NCBI RefSeq assembly: GCF_963576545.1
Contig: NW_026870430.1
Span: 124,001 to 188,000, forward strand
DNA from: Limanda limanda
Taxonomy: Eukaryota > Chordata > Actinopteri > Pleuronectiformes > Pleuronectidae
Length of the DNA stretch: 64,000 bases
Direction of reading: 5' to 3'
The notes beneath the pieces were generated by a model, which made no database searches, was not told where the DNA came from, and saw only the letters and a program-made list of their open reading frames with translations. Below are positions 35,336 through 47,447 of the stretch, one piece after another; within the stretch, counting starts at the first letter, position 1; each line of letters opens with the position of its first letter. Position numbers and translations under genes: made by a program.

Positions 35336-36517
35336 CTTGCAAGTAGGCTCTACCCCCACTAAATGGGGTAGCGCGCATCGATCGGTACCATCGTTGAGCT
35401 TCTCCGACTTTCGGAAGGGTTAGGGTTAGGGTTAGGGATGAAAGCATATAGGAGAAAGAGATATTCTTGAATAACTTTTTTTGTGAAGGTCGGAGAGACT
35501 TGCAAGTAGGCTCTACCCCCACTAAATGGGGTAGCGCGCATCGATCGGTACCATCCTTGAGCTTCTCCGACTTTCGGAAGGGTTAGGGTTAGGGTTAGGG
35601 ATGAAAGCACATAGGAGAAAGAGATATTCTTGAATAACTTTTTTTGTGAAGGTCGGAGAGACTTGGAAAGTGGTTGCATCTGGACTAATTTGGGTCCTGC
35701 AGATCGATTGGTACCATCCCCGAGCTTGTACGACCTTCGGAAGAGGTCGACCGACGAAATTCCCCCAAATCTGAGGAGATATTCTTGAATAACTTTTTTT
35801 GTGAAGGTCGGAGAGACTTGCAAGTAGGCTCTACCCCCACTAAATGGGGTTGCGCGCATCGATCAGTACCATCCTTGAGCTTCTCCGACTTTTGGAAGGG
35901 TTAGGGTTAGGGTTAGGGATGAAAGCACATAGGAGAAAGAGATATTCTTGAATAACTTTTTTTGTGAAGGTCGGAGAGACTTGCAAGTAGGCTTTACCCC
36001 CACTAAATGGGGTAGCGCGCATCGATCGGTACCATCCTTGAGCTTCTCCGACTTTCGGAAGGGTTAGGGTTAGGGTTAGGGATGAAAGCACATAGGAGAA
36101 AGAGATATTCTTGAATAACTTTTTTTGTGAAGGTCGGAGAGACTTGCAAGTAGGCTCTACCCCCACTAAATGGGGTAGCGCGCATCGATCGGTACCATCC
36201 TTGAGCTTCTCCGACTTTCGGAAGGGTTAGGGTTAGGGTTAGGGATGAAAGCACATAGGAGAAAGAGATATTCTTGAATAACTTTTTTTGTGAAGGTCGG
36301 AGAGACTTGCAAGTAGGCTCTACCCCCACTAAATGGGGTAGCGCGCATCGATCGGTACCATCCTTGAGCTTCTCCGACTTTCGGAAGGGTTAGGGTTAGG
36401 GTTAGGGATGAAAGCACATAGGAGAAAGAGATATTCTTGAATAACTTTTTTTGTGAAGGTCGGAGAGACTTGCAAGTAGGCTCTACCCCCACTAAATGGG
36501 GTTGCGCGCATCGATCA
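35336..36517 (+). repeat. Start of second ~5.15-kb superunit copy
   Basis: Follows the unit order of 30188 onward and runs into the 10.93-kb superunit, so the larger unit incorporates most of this copy. Includes a private GCATATAGG form near 35446. Confidence 0.7.
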
Positions 36518-38394
36518 GTACCATCCTTGAGCTTCTCCGACTTTCGGAAGGGTTAGGGTTAGGGTTAGGGATGAAAGCACATAGGAGAAAGAGATATTCT
36601 TGAATAACTTTTTTTGTGAAGGTCGGAGAGACTTGCAAGTAGGCTCTACCCCCACTAAATGGGGTAGCGCGCATCGATCGGTACCATCCTTGAGCTTCTC
36701 CGACTTTCGGAAGGGTTAGGGTTAGGGATGAAAGCACATAGGAGAAAGAGATATTCTTGAATAACTTTTTTTGTGAAGGTCGGAGAGACTTGGAAAGTGG
36801 TTGCATCTGGACTAATTTGGGTCCTGCGGATCGATTGGTACCATCCCCGAGCTTGTACGACCTTCGGAAGAGGTCGACCGACGAAATTCCCCCAAATCTG
36901 AGGAGATATTCTTGAATAACTTTTTTTGTGAAGGTCGGAGAGACTTGCAAGTAGGCTCTACCCCCACTAAATGGGGTTGCGCGCATCGATCAGTACCATC
37001 CTTGAGCTTCTCCGACTTTCGGAAGGGTTAGGGTTAGGGTTAGGGATGAAAGCACATAGGAGAAAGAGATATTCTTGAATAACTTTTTTTGTGAAGGTCG
37101 GAGAGACTTGCAAGTAGGCTCTACCCCCACTAAATGGGGTAGCGCGCATCGATCGGTACCATCCTTGAGCTTCTCCGACTTTCGGAAGGGTTAGGGTTAG
37201 GGTTAGGGATGAAAGCACATAGGAGAAAGAGATATTCTTGAATAACTTTTTTTGTGAAGGTCGGAGAGACTTGCAAGTAGGCTCTACCCCCACTAAATGG
37301 GGTAGCGCGCATCGATCGGTACCATCCTTGAGCTTCTCCGACTTTCGGAAGGGTTAGGGTTAGGGTTAGGGATGAAAGCACATAGGAGAAAGAGATATTC
37401 TTGAATAACTTTTTTTGTGAAGGTCGGAGAGACTTGCAAGTAGGCTCTACCCCCACTAAATGGGGTAGCGCGCATCGATCGGTACCATCCTTGAGCTTCT
37501 CCGACTTTCGGAAGGGTTAGGGTTAGGGTTAGGGATGAAAGCACATAGGAGAAAGAGATATTCTTGAATAACTTTTTTTGTGAAGGTCGGAGAGACTTGA
37601 AAAATGGTTGCATCTGGACTAATTTGGGTCCTGCGGATCGATTGGTACCATCCCCGAGCTTGTACGACCTTCGGAAGAGGTCGACCGACGAAATTCCCCC
37701 AAATCTGAGGAGATATTCTTGAATAACTTTTTTTGTGAAGGTCGGAGAGACTTGCAAGTAGGCTCTACCCCCACTAAATGGGGTAGCGCGCATCGATCGG
37801 TACCATCCTTGAGCTTCTCCGACTTTCGGAAGGGTTAGGGTTAGGGTTAGGGATGAAAGCACATAGGAGAAAGAGATATTCTTGAATAACTTTTTTTGTG
37901 AAGGTCGGAGAGACTTGCAAGTAGGCTCTACCCCCACTAAATGGGGTAGCGCGCATCGATCGGTACCATCCTTGAGCTTCTCCGACTTTCGGAAGGGTTA
38001 GGGTTAGGGTTAGGGATGAAAGCACATAGGAGAAAGAGATATTCTTGAATAACTTTTTTTGTGAAGGTCGGAGAGACTTGGAAAGTGGTTGCATCTGGAC
38101 TAATTTGGGTCCTGCAGATCGATTGGTACCATCCCCGAGCTTGTACGACCTTCGGAAGAGGTCGACCGACGAAATTCCCCCAAATCTGAGGAGATATTCT
38201 TGAATAACTTTTTTTGTGAAGGTCGGAGAGACTTGCAAGTAGGCTCTACCCCCACTAAATGGGGTAGCGCGCATCGATCGGTACCATCCTTGAGCTTCTC
38301 CGACTTTCGGAAGGGTTAGGGTTAGGGTTAGGGATGAAAGCACATAGGAGAAAGAGATATTCTTGAATAACTTTTTTTGTGAAGGTCGGAGAGA

Positions 38395-40157
38395 CTTGCA
38401 AGTAGGCTCTACCCCCACTAAATGGGGTAGCGCGCATCGATCGGTACCATCCTTGAGCTTCTCCGACTTTCGGAAGGGTTAGGGTTAGGGTTAGGGATGA
38501 AAGCACATAGGAGAAAGAGATATTCTTGAATAACTTTTTTTGTGAAGGTCGGAGAGACTTGCAAGTAGGCTCTACCCCCACTAAATGGGGTAGCGCGCAT
38601 CAATCGGTACCATCCTTGAGCTTCTCCGACTTTCGGAAGGGTTAGGGTTAGGGTTAGGGATGAAAGCACATAGGAGAAAGAGATATTCTTGAATAACTTT
38701 TTTTGTGAAGGTCGGAGAGACTTGGAAAGTGGTTGCATCTGGACTAATTTGGGTCCTGCGGATCGATTGGTACCATCCCCGAGCTTGTACGACCTTCGGA
38801 AGAGGTCGACCGACGAAATTCCCCCAAATCTGAGGAGATATTCTTGAATAACTTTTTTTGTGAAGGTCGGAGAGACTTGCAAGTAGGCTCTACCCCCACT
38901 AAATGGGGTAGCGCGCATCGATCGGTACCATCCTTGAGCTTCTCCGACTTTCGGAAGGGTTAGGGTTAGGGATGAAAGCACATAGGAGAAAGAGATATTC
39001 TTGAATAACTTTTTTTGTGAAGGTCGGAGAGACTTGGAAAGTGGTTGCATCTGGACTAATTTGGGTCCTGCGGATCGATTGGTACTATCCCCGAGCTTGT
39101 ACGACCTTCGGAAGAGGTCGACCGACGAAATTCCCCCAAATCTGAGGAGATATTCTTGAATAACCTTTTTTGTGAAGGTCGGAGAGACTTGCAAGTAGGC
39201 TCTACCCCCACTAAATGGGGTTGCGCACATCGATCGGTACCATCCTTGAGCTTCTCCGACTTTCGGAAGGGTTAGGGTTAGGGTTAGGGATGAAAGCACA
39301 TAGGAGAAAGAGATATTCTTGAATAACTTTTTTTGTGAAGGTCGGAGAGACTTGCAAGTAGGCTCTACCCCCACTAAATGGGGTAGCGCGCATCGATCGG
39401 TACCATCCTTGAGCTTCTCCGACTTTCGGAAGGGTTAGGGTTAGGGTTAGGGATGAAAGCACATAGGAGAAAGAGATATTCTTGAATAACTTTTTTTGTG
39501 AAGGTCGGAGAGACTTGCAAGTAGGCTCTACCCCCACTAAATGGGGTAGCGCGCATCGATCGGTACCATCCTTGAGCTTCTCCGACTTTCGGAAGGGTTA
39601 GGGTTAGGGTTAGGGATGAAAGCACATAGGAGAAAGAGATATTCTTGAATAACTTTTTTTGTGAAGGTCGGAGAGACTTGCAAGTAGGCTCTACCCCCAC
39701 TAAATGGGGTAGCGCGCATCGATCGGTACCATCCTTGAGCTTCTCCGACTTTCGGAAGGGTTAGGGTTAGGGTTAGGGATGAAAGCACATAGGAGAAAGA
39801 GATATTCTTGAATAACTTTTTTTGTGAAGGTCGGAGAGACTTGGAAAGTGGTTGCATCTGGACTAATTTGGGTCCTGCAGATCGATTGGTACCATCCCCG
39901 AGCTTGTACGACCTTCGGAAGAGGTCGACCGACGAAATTCCCCCAAATCTGAGGAGATATTCTTGAATAACTTTTTTTGTGAAGGTCGGAGAGACTTGCA
40001 AGTAGGCTCTACCCCCACTAAATGGGGTTGCGCGCATCGATCAGTACCATCCTTGAGCTTCTCCGACTTTTGGAAGGGTTAGGGTTAGGGTTAGGGATGA
40101 AAGCACATAGGAGAAAGAGATATTCTTGAATAACTTTTTTTGTGAAGGTCGGAGAGA
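38395..40157 (+). repeat. Nested 1763-bp duplication, copy 1
   Basis: Order A2-B, a-B, A4-B, A, with GGTACTATCC in the second B and AACCTTTTTT after it. It differs from copy 2 at 38602 (G to A). Confidence 0.85.
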
Positions 40158-41920
40158 CTTGCAAGTAGGCTCTACCCCCACTAAATGGGGTAGCGCGCAT
40201 CGATCGGTACCATCCTTGAGCTTCTCCGACTTTCGGAAGGGTTAGGGTTAGGGTTAGGGATGAAAGCACATAGGAGAAAGAGATATTCTTGAATAACTTT
40301 TTTTGTGAAGGTCGGAGAGACTTGCAAGTAGGCTCTACCCCCACTAAATGGGGTAGCGCGCATCGATCGGTACCATCCTTGAGCTTCTCCGACTTTCGGA
40401 AGGGTTAGGGTTAGGGTTAGGGATGAAAGCACATAGGAGAAAGAGATATTCTTGAATAACTTTTTTTGTGAAGGTCGGAGAGACTTGGAAAGTGGTTGCA
40501 TCTGGACTAATTTGGGTCCTGCGGATCGATTGGTACCATCCCCGAGCTTGTACGACCTTCGGAAGAGGTCGACCGACGAAATTCCCCCAAATCTGAGGAG
40601 ATATTCTTGAATAACTTTTTTTGTGAAGGTCGGAGAGACTTGCAAGTAGGCTCTACCCCCACTAAATGGGGTAGCGCGCATCGATCGGTACCATCCTTGA
40701 GCTTCTCCGACTTTCGGAAGGGTTAGGGTTAGGGATGAAAGCACATAGGAGAAAGAGATATTCTTGAATAACTTTTTTTGTGAAGGTCGGAGAGACTTGG
40801 AAAGTGGTTGCATCTGGACTAATTTGGGTCCTGCGGATCGATTGGTACTATCCCCGAGCTTGTACGACCTTCGGAAGAGGTCGACCGACGAAATTCCCCC
40901 AAATCTGAGGAGATATTCTTGAATAACCTTTTTTGTGAAGGTCGGAGAGACTTGCAAGTAGGCTCTACCCCCACTAAATGGGGTTGCGCACATCGATCGG
41001 TACCATCCTTGAGCTTCTCCGACTTTCGGAAGGGTTAGGGTTAGGGTTAGGGATGAAAGCACATAGGAGAAAGAGATATTCTTGAATAACTTTTTTTGTG
41101 AAGGTCGGAGAGACTTGCAAGTAGGCTCTACCCCCACTAAATGGGGTAGCGCGCATCGATCGGTACCATCCTTGAGCTTCTCCGACTTTCGGAAGGGTTA
41201 GGGTTAGGGTTAGGGATGAAAGCACATAGGAGAAAGAGATATTCTTGAATAACTTTTTTTGTGAAGGTCGGAGAGACTTGCAAGTAGGCTCTACCCCCAC
41301 TAAATGGGGTAGCGCGCATCGATCGGTACCATCCTTGAGCTTCTCCGACTTTCGGAAGGGTTAGGGTTAGGGTTAGGGATGAAAGCACATAGGAGAAAGA
41401 GATATTCTTGAATAACTTTTTTTGTGAAGGTCGGAGAGACTTGCAAGTAGGCTCTACCCCCACTAAATGGGGTAGCGCGCATCGATCGGTACCATCCTTG
41501 AGCTTCTCCGACTTTCGGAAGGGTTAGGGTTAGGGTTAGGGATGAAAGCACATAGGAGAAAGAGATATTCTTGAATAACTTTTTTTGTGAAGGTCGGAGA
41601 GACTTGGAAAGTGGTTGCATCTGGACTAATTTGGGTCCTGCAGATCGATTGGTACCATCCCCGAGCTTGTACGACCTTCGGAAGAGGTCGACCGACGAAA
41701 TTCCCCCAAATCTGAGGAGATATTCTTGAATAACTTTTTTTGTGAAGGTCGGAGAGACTTGCAAGTAGGCTCTACCCCCACTAAATGGGGTTGCGCGCAT
41801 CGATCAGTACCATCCTTGAGCTTCTCCGACTTTTGGAAGGGTTAGGGTTAGGGTTAGGGATGAAAGCACATAGGAGAAAGAGATATTCTTGAATAACTTT
41901 TTTTGTGAAGGTCGGAGAGA
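40158..41920 (+). repeat. Nested 1763-bp duplication, copy 2
   Basis: Directly adjacent, with the same order and the GGTACTATCC marker near 40849. The pair is itself duplicated 10,930 bp downstream (49325 and 51088), so this event is older than the large duplication. Confidence 0.85.
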
Positions 41921-42083
41921 CTTGCAAGTAGGCTCTACCCCCACTAAATGGGGTAGCGCGCATCGATCGGTACCATCCTTGAGCTTCTCCGACTTTCGGA
42001 AGGGTTAGGGTTAGGGTTAGGGATGAAAGCACATAGGAGAAAGAGATATTCTTGAATAACTTTTTTTGTGAAGGTCGGAGAGA

Positions 42084-43200
42084 CTTGCAAGTAGGCTCTA
42101 CCCCCACTAAATGGGGTAGCGCGCATCGATCGGTACCATCCTTGAGCTTCTCCGACTTTCGGAAGGGTTAGGGTTAGGGTTAGGGATGAAAGCACATAGG
42201 AGAAAGAGATATTCTTGAATAACTTTTTTTGTGAAGGTCGGAGAGACTTGCAAGTAGGCTCTACCCCCACTAAATGGGGTAGCGCGCATCGATCGGTACC
42301 ATCCTTGAGCTTCTCCGACTTTCGGAAGGGTTAGGGTTAGGGTTAGGGATGAAAGCACATAGGAGAAAGAGATATTCTTGAATAACTTTTTTTGTGAAGG
42401 TCGGAGAGACTTGGAAAGTGGTTGCATCTGGACTAATTTGGGTCCTGCGGATCGATTGGTACCATCCCCGAGCTTGTACGACCTTCGGAAGAGGTCGACC
42501 GACGAAATTCCCCCAAATCTGAGGAGATATTCTTGAATAACTTTTTTTGTGAAGGTCGGAGAGACTTGCAAGTAGGCTCTACCCCCACTAAATGGGGTAG
42601 CGCGCATCGATCGGTACCATCCTTGAGCTTCTCCGACTTTCGGAAGGGTTAGGGTTAGGGTTAGGGATGAAAGCACATAGGAGAAAGAGATATTCTTGAA
42701 TAACTTTTTTTGTGAAGGTCGGAGAGACTTGGAAAGTGGTTGCATCTGGACTAATTTGGGTCCTGCGGATCGATTGGTACCATCCTTGAGCTTGTACGAC
42801 CTTCGGAAGAGGTCGACCGACGAAATTCCCCCAAATCTGAGGAGATATTCTTGAATAACCTTTTTTGTGAAGGTCGGAGAGACTTGCAAGTAGGCTCTAC
42901 CCCCACTAAATGGGGTAGCGCGCATCGATCGGTACCATCCTTGAGCTTCTCCGACTTTCGGAAGGGTTAGGGTTAGGGTTAGGGATGAAAGCACATAGGA
43001 GAAAGAGATATTCTTGAATAACTTTTTTTGTGAAGGTCGGAGAGACTTGGAAAGTGGTTGCATCTGGACTAATTTGGGTCCTGCGGATCGATTGGTACCA
43101 TCCCCGAGCTTGTACGACCTTCGGAAGAGGTCGACCGACGAAATTCCCCCAAATCTGAGGAGATATTCTTGAATAACTTTTTTTGTGAAGGTCGGAGAGA
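42084..43200 (+). repeat. A-A-B-A-B-A-B block, densest in B
   Basis: Three B units are separated by single A units, the tightest B spacing in the window, and the block is repeated at 53014-54130. An A+B pair is 318 bp, a multiple of three, so one - strand frame stays open through it (stop at 42107, start at 43387). That is a consequence of length, not evidence of a gene. Confidence 0.88.
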
Positions 43201-44488
43201 CTTGCAAGTAGGCTCTACCCCCACTAAATGGGGTAGCGCGCATCGATCGGTACCATCCTTGAGCTTCTCCGACTTTCGGAAGGGTTAGGGTTAGGGTTAG
43301 GGATGAAAGCACATAGGAGAAAGAGATATTCTTGAATAACTTTTTTTGTGAAGGTCGGAGAGACTTGCAAGTAGGCTCTACCCCCACTAAATGGGGTAGC
43401 GCGCATCGATCGGTACCATCTTTGAGCTTCTGCGACTTTCGGAAGGGTTAGGGTTAGGGTTAGGGATGAAAGCACATAGGAGAAAGAGATATTCTTGAAT
43501 AACTTTTTTTGTGAAGGTCGGAGAGACTTGGAAAGTGGTTGCATCTGGACTAATTTGGGTCCTGCGGATCGATTGGTACCATCCCCGAGCTTGTACGACC
43601 TTCGGAAGAGGTCGACCGACGAAATTCCCCCAAATCTGAGGAGATATTCTTGAATAACTTTTTTTGTGAAGGTCGGAGAGACTTGCAAGTAGGCTCTACC
43701 CCCACTAAATGGGGTTGCGCGCATCGATCAGTACCATCCTTGAGCTTCTCCGACTTTCGGAAGGGTTAGGGTTAGGGTTAGGGATGAAAGCACATAGGAG
43801 AAAGAGATATTCTTGAATAACTTTTTTTGTGAAGGTCGGAGAGACTTGCAAGTAGGCTCTACCCCCACTAAATGGGGTAGCGCGCATCGATCGGTACCAT
43901 CCTTGAGCTTCTCCGACTTTCGGAAGGGTTAGGGTTAGGGTTAGGGATGAAAGCACATAGGAGAAAGAGATATTCTTGAATAACTTTTTTTGTGAAGGTC
44001 GGAGAGACTTGCAAATAGGCTCTACCCCCACTAAATGGGGTAGCGCGCATCGATCGGTACCATCCTTGAGCTTCTCCGACTTTCGGAAGGGTTAGGGTTA
44101 GGGTTAGGGATGAAAGCACATAGGAGAAAGAGATATTCTTGAATAACTTTTTTTGTGAAGGTCGGAGAGACTTGCAAGTAGGCTCTACCCCCACTAAATG
44201 GGGTAGCGCGCATCGATCGGTACCATCCTTGAGCTTCTCCGACTTTCGGAAGGGTTAGGGTTAGGGTTAGGGATGAAAGCACATAGGAGAAAGAGATATT
44301 CTTGAATAACTTTTTTTGTGAAGGTCGGAGAGACTTGGAAAGTGGTTGCATCTGGACTAATTTGGGTCCTGCGGATCGATTGGTACCATCCCCGAGCTTG
44401 TACGACCTTCGGAAGAGGTCGACCGACGAAATTCCCCCAAATCTGAGGAGATATTCTTGAATAACTTTTTTTGTGAAGGTCGGAGAGA

Positions 44489-45955
44489 CTTGCAAGTAGG
44501 CTCTACCCCCACTAAATGGGGTTGCGCGCATCGATCAGTACCATCCTTGAGCTTCTCCGACTTTCGGAAGGGTTAGGGTTAGGGTTAGGGATGAAAGCAC
44601 ATAGGAGAAAGAGATATTCTTGAATAACTTTTTTTGTGAAGGTCGGAGAGACTTGCAAGTAGGCTCTACCCCCACTAAATGGGGTAGCGCGCATCGATCG
44701 GTACCATCCTTGAGCTTCTCCGACTTTCGGAAGGGTTAGGGTTAGGGTTAGGGATGAAAGCACATAGGAGAAAGAGATATTCTTGAATAACTTTTTTTGT
44801 GAAGGTCGGAGAGACTTGCAAGTAGGCTCTACCCCCACTAAATGGGGTAGCGCGCATCGATCGGTACCATCCTTGAGCTTCTCCGACTTTCGGAAGGGTT
44901 AGGGTTAGGGTTAGGGATGAAAGCACATAGGAGAAAGAGATATTCTTGAATAACTTTTTTTGTGAAGGTCGGAGAGACTTGCAAGTAGGCTCTACCCCCA
45001 CTAAATGGGGTAGCGCGCATCGATCGGTACCATCCTTGAGCTTCTCCGACTTTCGGAAGGGTTAGGGTTAGGGTTAGGGATGAAAGCACATAGGAGAAAG
45101 AGATATTCTTGAATAACTTTTTTTGTGAAGGTCGGAGAGACTTGCAAGTAGGCTCTACCCCCACTAAATGGGGTAGCGCGCATCGATCGGTACCATCCTT
45201 GAGCTTCTCCGACTTTCGGAAGGGTTAGGGTTAGGGTTAGGGATGAAAGCACATAGGAGAAAGAGATATTCTTGAATAACTTTTTTTGTGAAGGTCGGAG
45301 AGACTTGCAAGTAGGCTCTACCCCCACTAAATGGGGTAGCGCGCATCGATCGGTACCATCCTTGAGCTTCTCCGACTTTCGGAAGGGTTAGGGTTAGGGT
45401 TAGGGATGAAAGCACATAGGAGAAAGAGATATTCTTGAATAACTTTTTTTGTGAAGGTCGGAGAGACTTGCAAGTAGGCTCTACCCCCACTAAATGGGGT
45501 AGCGCGCATCGATCGGTACCATCCTTGAGCTTCTCCGACTTTCGGAAGGGTTAGGGTTAGGGTTAGGGATGAAAGCACATAGGAGAAAGAGATATTCTTG
45601 AATAACTTTTTTTGTGAAGGTCGGAGAGACTTGCAAGTAGGCTCTACCCCCACTAAATGGGGTAGCGCGCATCGATCGGTACCATCCTTGAGCTTCTCCG
45701 ACTTTCGGAAGGGTTAGGGTTAGGGTTAGGGATGAAAGCACATAGGAGAAAGAGATATTCTTGAATAACTTTTTTTGTGAAGGTCGGAGAGACTTGCAAG
45801 TAGGCTCTACCCCCACTAAATGGGGTAGCGCGCATCGATCGGTACCATCCTTGAGCTTCTCCGACTTTCGGAAGGGTTAGGGTTAGGGTTAGGGATGAAA
45901 GCACATAGGAGAAAGAGATATTCTTGAATAACTTTTTTTGTGAAGGTCGGAGAGA
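44489..45955 (+). repeat. Run of nine full A units
   Basis: Nine consecutive 163-bp units, nearly identical to each other, each with a four-G-run tract; repeated at 55419-56885. Such homogeneity suggests recent local amplification of a single A. Confidence 0.88.
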
Positions 45956-47447
45956 CTTGGAAAGTGGTTGCATCTGGACTAATTTGGGTCCTGCGGATCG
46001 ATTGGTACCATCCCTGAGCTTGTACGACCTTCGGAAGAGGTCGACCGACGAAATTCCCCCAAATCTGAGGAGATATTCTTGAATAACCTTTTTTGTGAAG
46101 GTCGGAGAGACTTGCAAGTAGGCTCTACCCCCACTAAATGGGGTAGCGCGCATCGATCGGTACCATCCTTGAGCTTCTCCGACTTTCGGAAGGGTTAGGG
46201 TTAGGGTTAGGGATGAAAGCACATAGGAGAAAGAGATATTCTTGAATAACTTTTTTTGTGAAGGTCGGAGAGACTTGCAAGTAGGCTCTACCCCCACTAA
46301 ATGGGGTAGCGCGCATCGATCGGTACCATCCTTGAGCTTCTCCGACTTTCGGAAGGGTTAGGGTTAGGGTTAGGGATGAAAGCACATAGGAGAAAGAGAT
46401 ATTCTTGAATAACTTTTTTTGTGAAGGTCGGAGAGACTTGGAAAGTGGTTGCATCTGGACTAATTTGGGTCCTGCGGATCGATTGGTACCATCCCCGAGC
46501 TTGTACGACCTTCGGAAGAGGTCGACCGACGAAATTCCCCCAAATCTGAGGAGATATTCTTGAATAACCTTTTTTGTGAAGGTCGGAGAGACTTGCAAGT
46601 AGGCTCTACCCCCACTAAATGGGGTTGCGCACATCGATCGGTACCATCCTTGAGCTTCTCCGACTTTCGGAAGGGTTAGGGTTAGGGTTAGGGATGAAAG
46701 CACATAGGAGAAAGAGATATTCTTGAATAACTTTTTTTGTGAAGGTCGGAGAGACTTGCAAGTAGGCTCTACCCCCACTAAATGGGGTAGCGCGCATCGA
46801 TCGGTACCATCCTTGAGCTTCTCCGACTTTCGGAAGGGTTAGGGTTAGGGTTAGGGATGAAAGCACATAGGAGAAAGAGATATTCTTGAATAACTTTTTT
46901 TGTGAAGGTCGGAGAGACTTGGAAAGTGGTTGCATCTGGACTAATTTGGGTCCTGCGGATCGATTGGTACCATCCCCGAGCTTGTACGACCTTCGGAAGA
47001 GGTCGACCGACGAAATTCCCCCAAATCTGAGGAGATATTCTTGAATAACCTTTTTTGTGAAGGTCGGAGAGACTTGCAAGTAGGCTCTACCCCCACTAAA
47101 TGGGGTTGCGCGCATCGATCAGTACCATCCTTGAGCTTCTCCGACTTTCGGAAGGGTTAGGGTTAGGGTTAGGGATGAAAGCACATAGGAGAAAGAGATA
47201 TTCTTGAATAACTTTTTTTGTGAAGGTCGGAGAGACTTGCAAGTAGGCTCTACCCCCACTAAATGGGGTAGCGCGCATCGATCGGTACCATCCTTGAGCT
47301 TCTCCGACTTTCGGAAGGGTTAGGGTTAGGGTTAGGGATGAAAGCACATAGGAGAAAGAGATATTCTTGAATAACTTTTTTTGTGAAGGTCGGAGAGACT
47401 TGCAAATAGGCTCTACCCCCACTAAATGGGGTAGCGCGCATCGATCG

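Larger units (their letters stand above)
36518..47447 (+). repeat. 10,930-bp superunit, copy 1 (68 monomers)
   Basis: Contains 51 A-type units (3 short) and 17 B; the length sum matches exactly. Rare markers inside: CTTGAAAAATGG near 37600, GCATCAATC (38602), GGTACTATCC (39086), CCATCCTTGAG in a B unit (42786-42787), TTCTGCGAC (43432), GCAAATAGG (44015) and CCCTGAG (46015). Each recurs exactly 10,930 bp later. The left limit is where 36502 and 36517 differ from their partners. I compared markers and unit order, not every base. Confidence 0.88.

Noticed and set aside
42107..43387. 426-codon - strand open frame (and the 318-320 and 214 codon frames) as a repeat-protein gene
   Set aside because: Frames overlap in several registers, consist of the same translated satellite including LTLTLT and PNPNPN from the telomeric tract, and their length follows exactly from A/B order. 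No start context, splice pattern or non-repeat part is visible.
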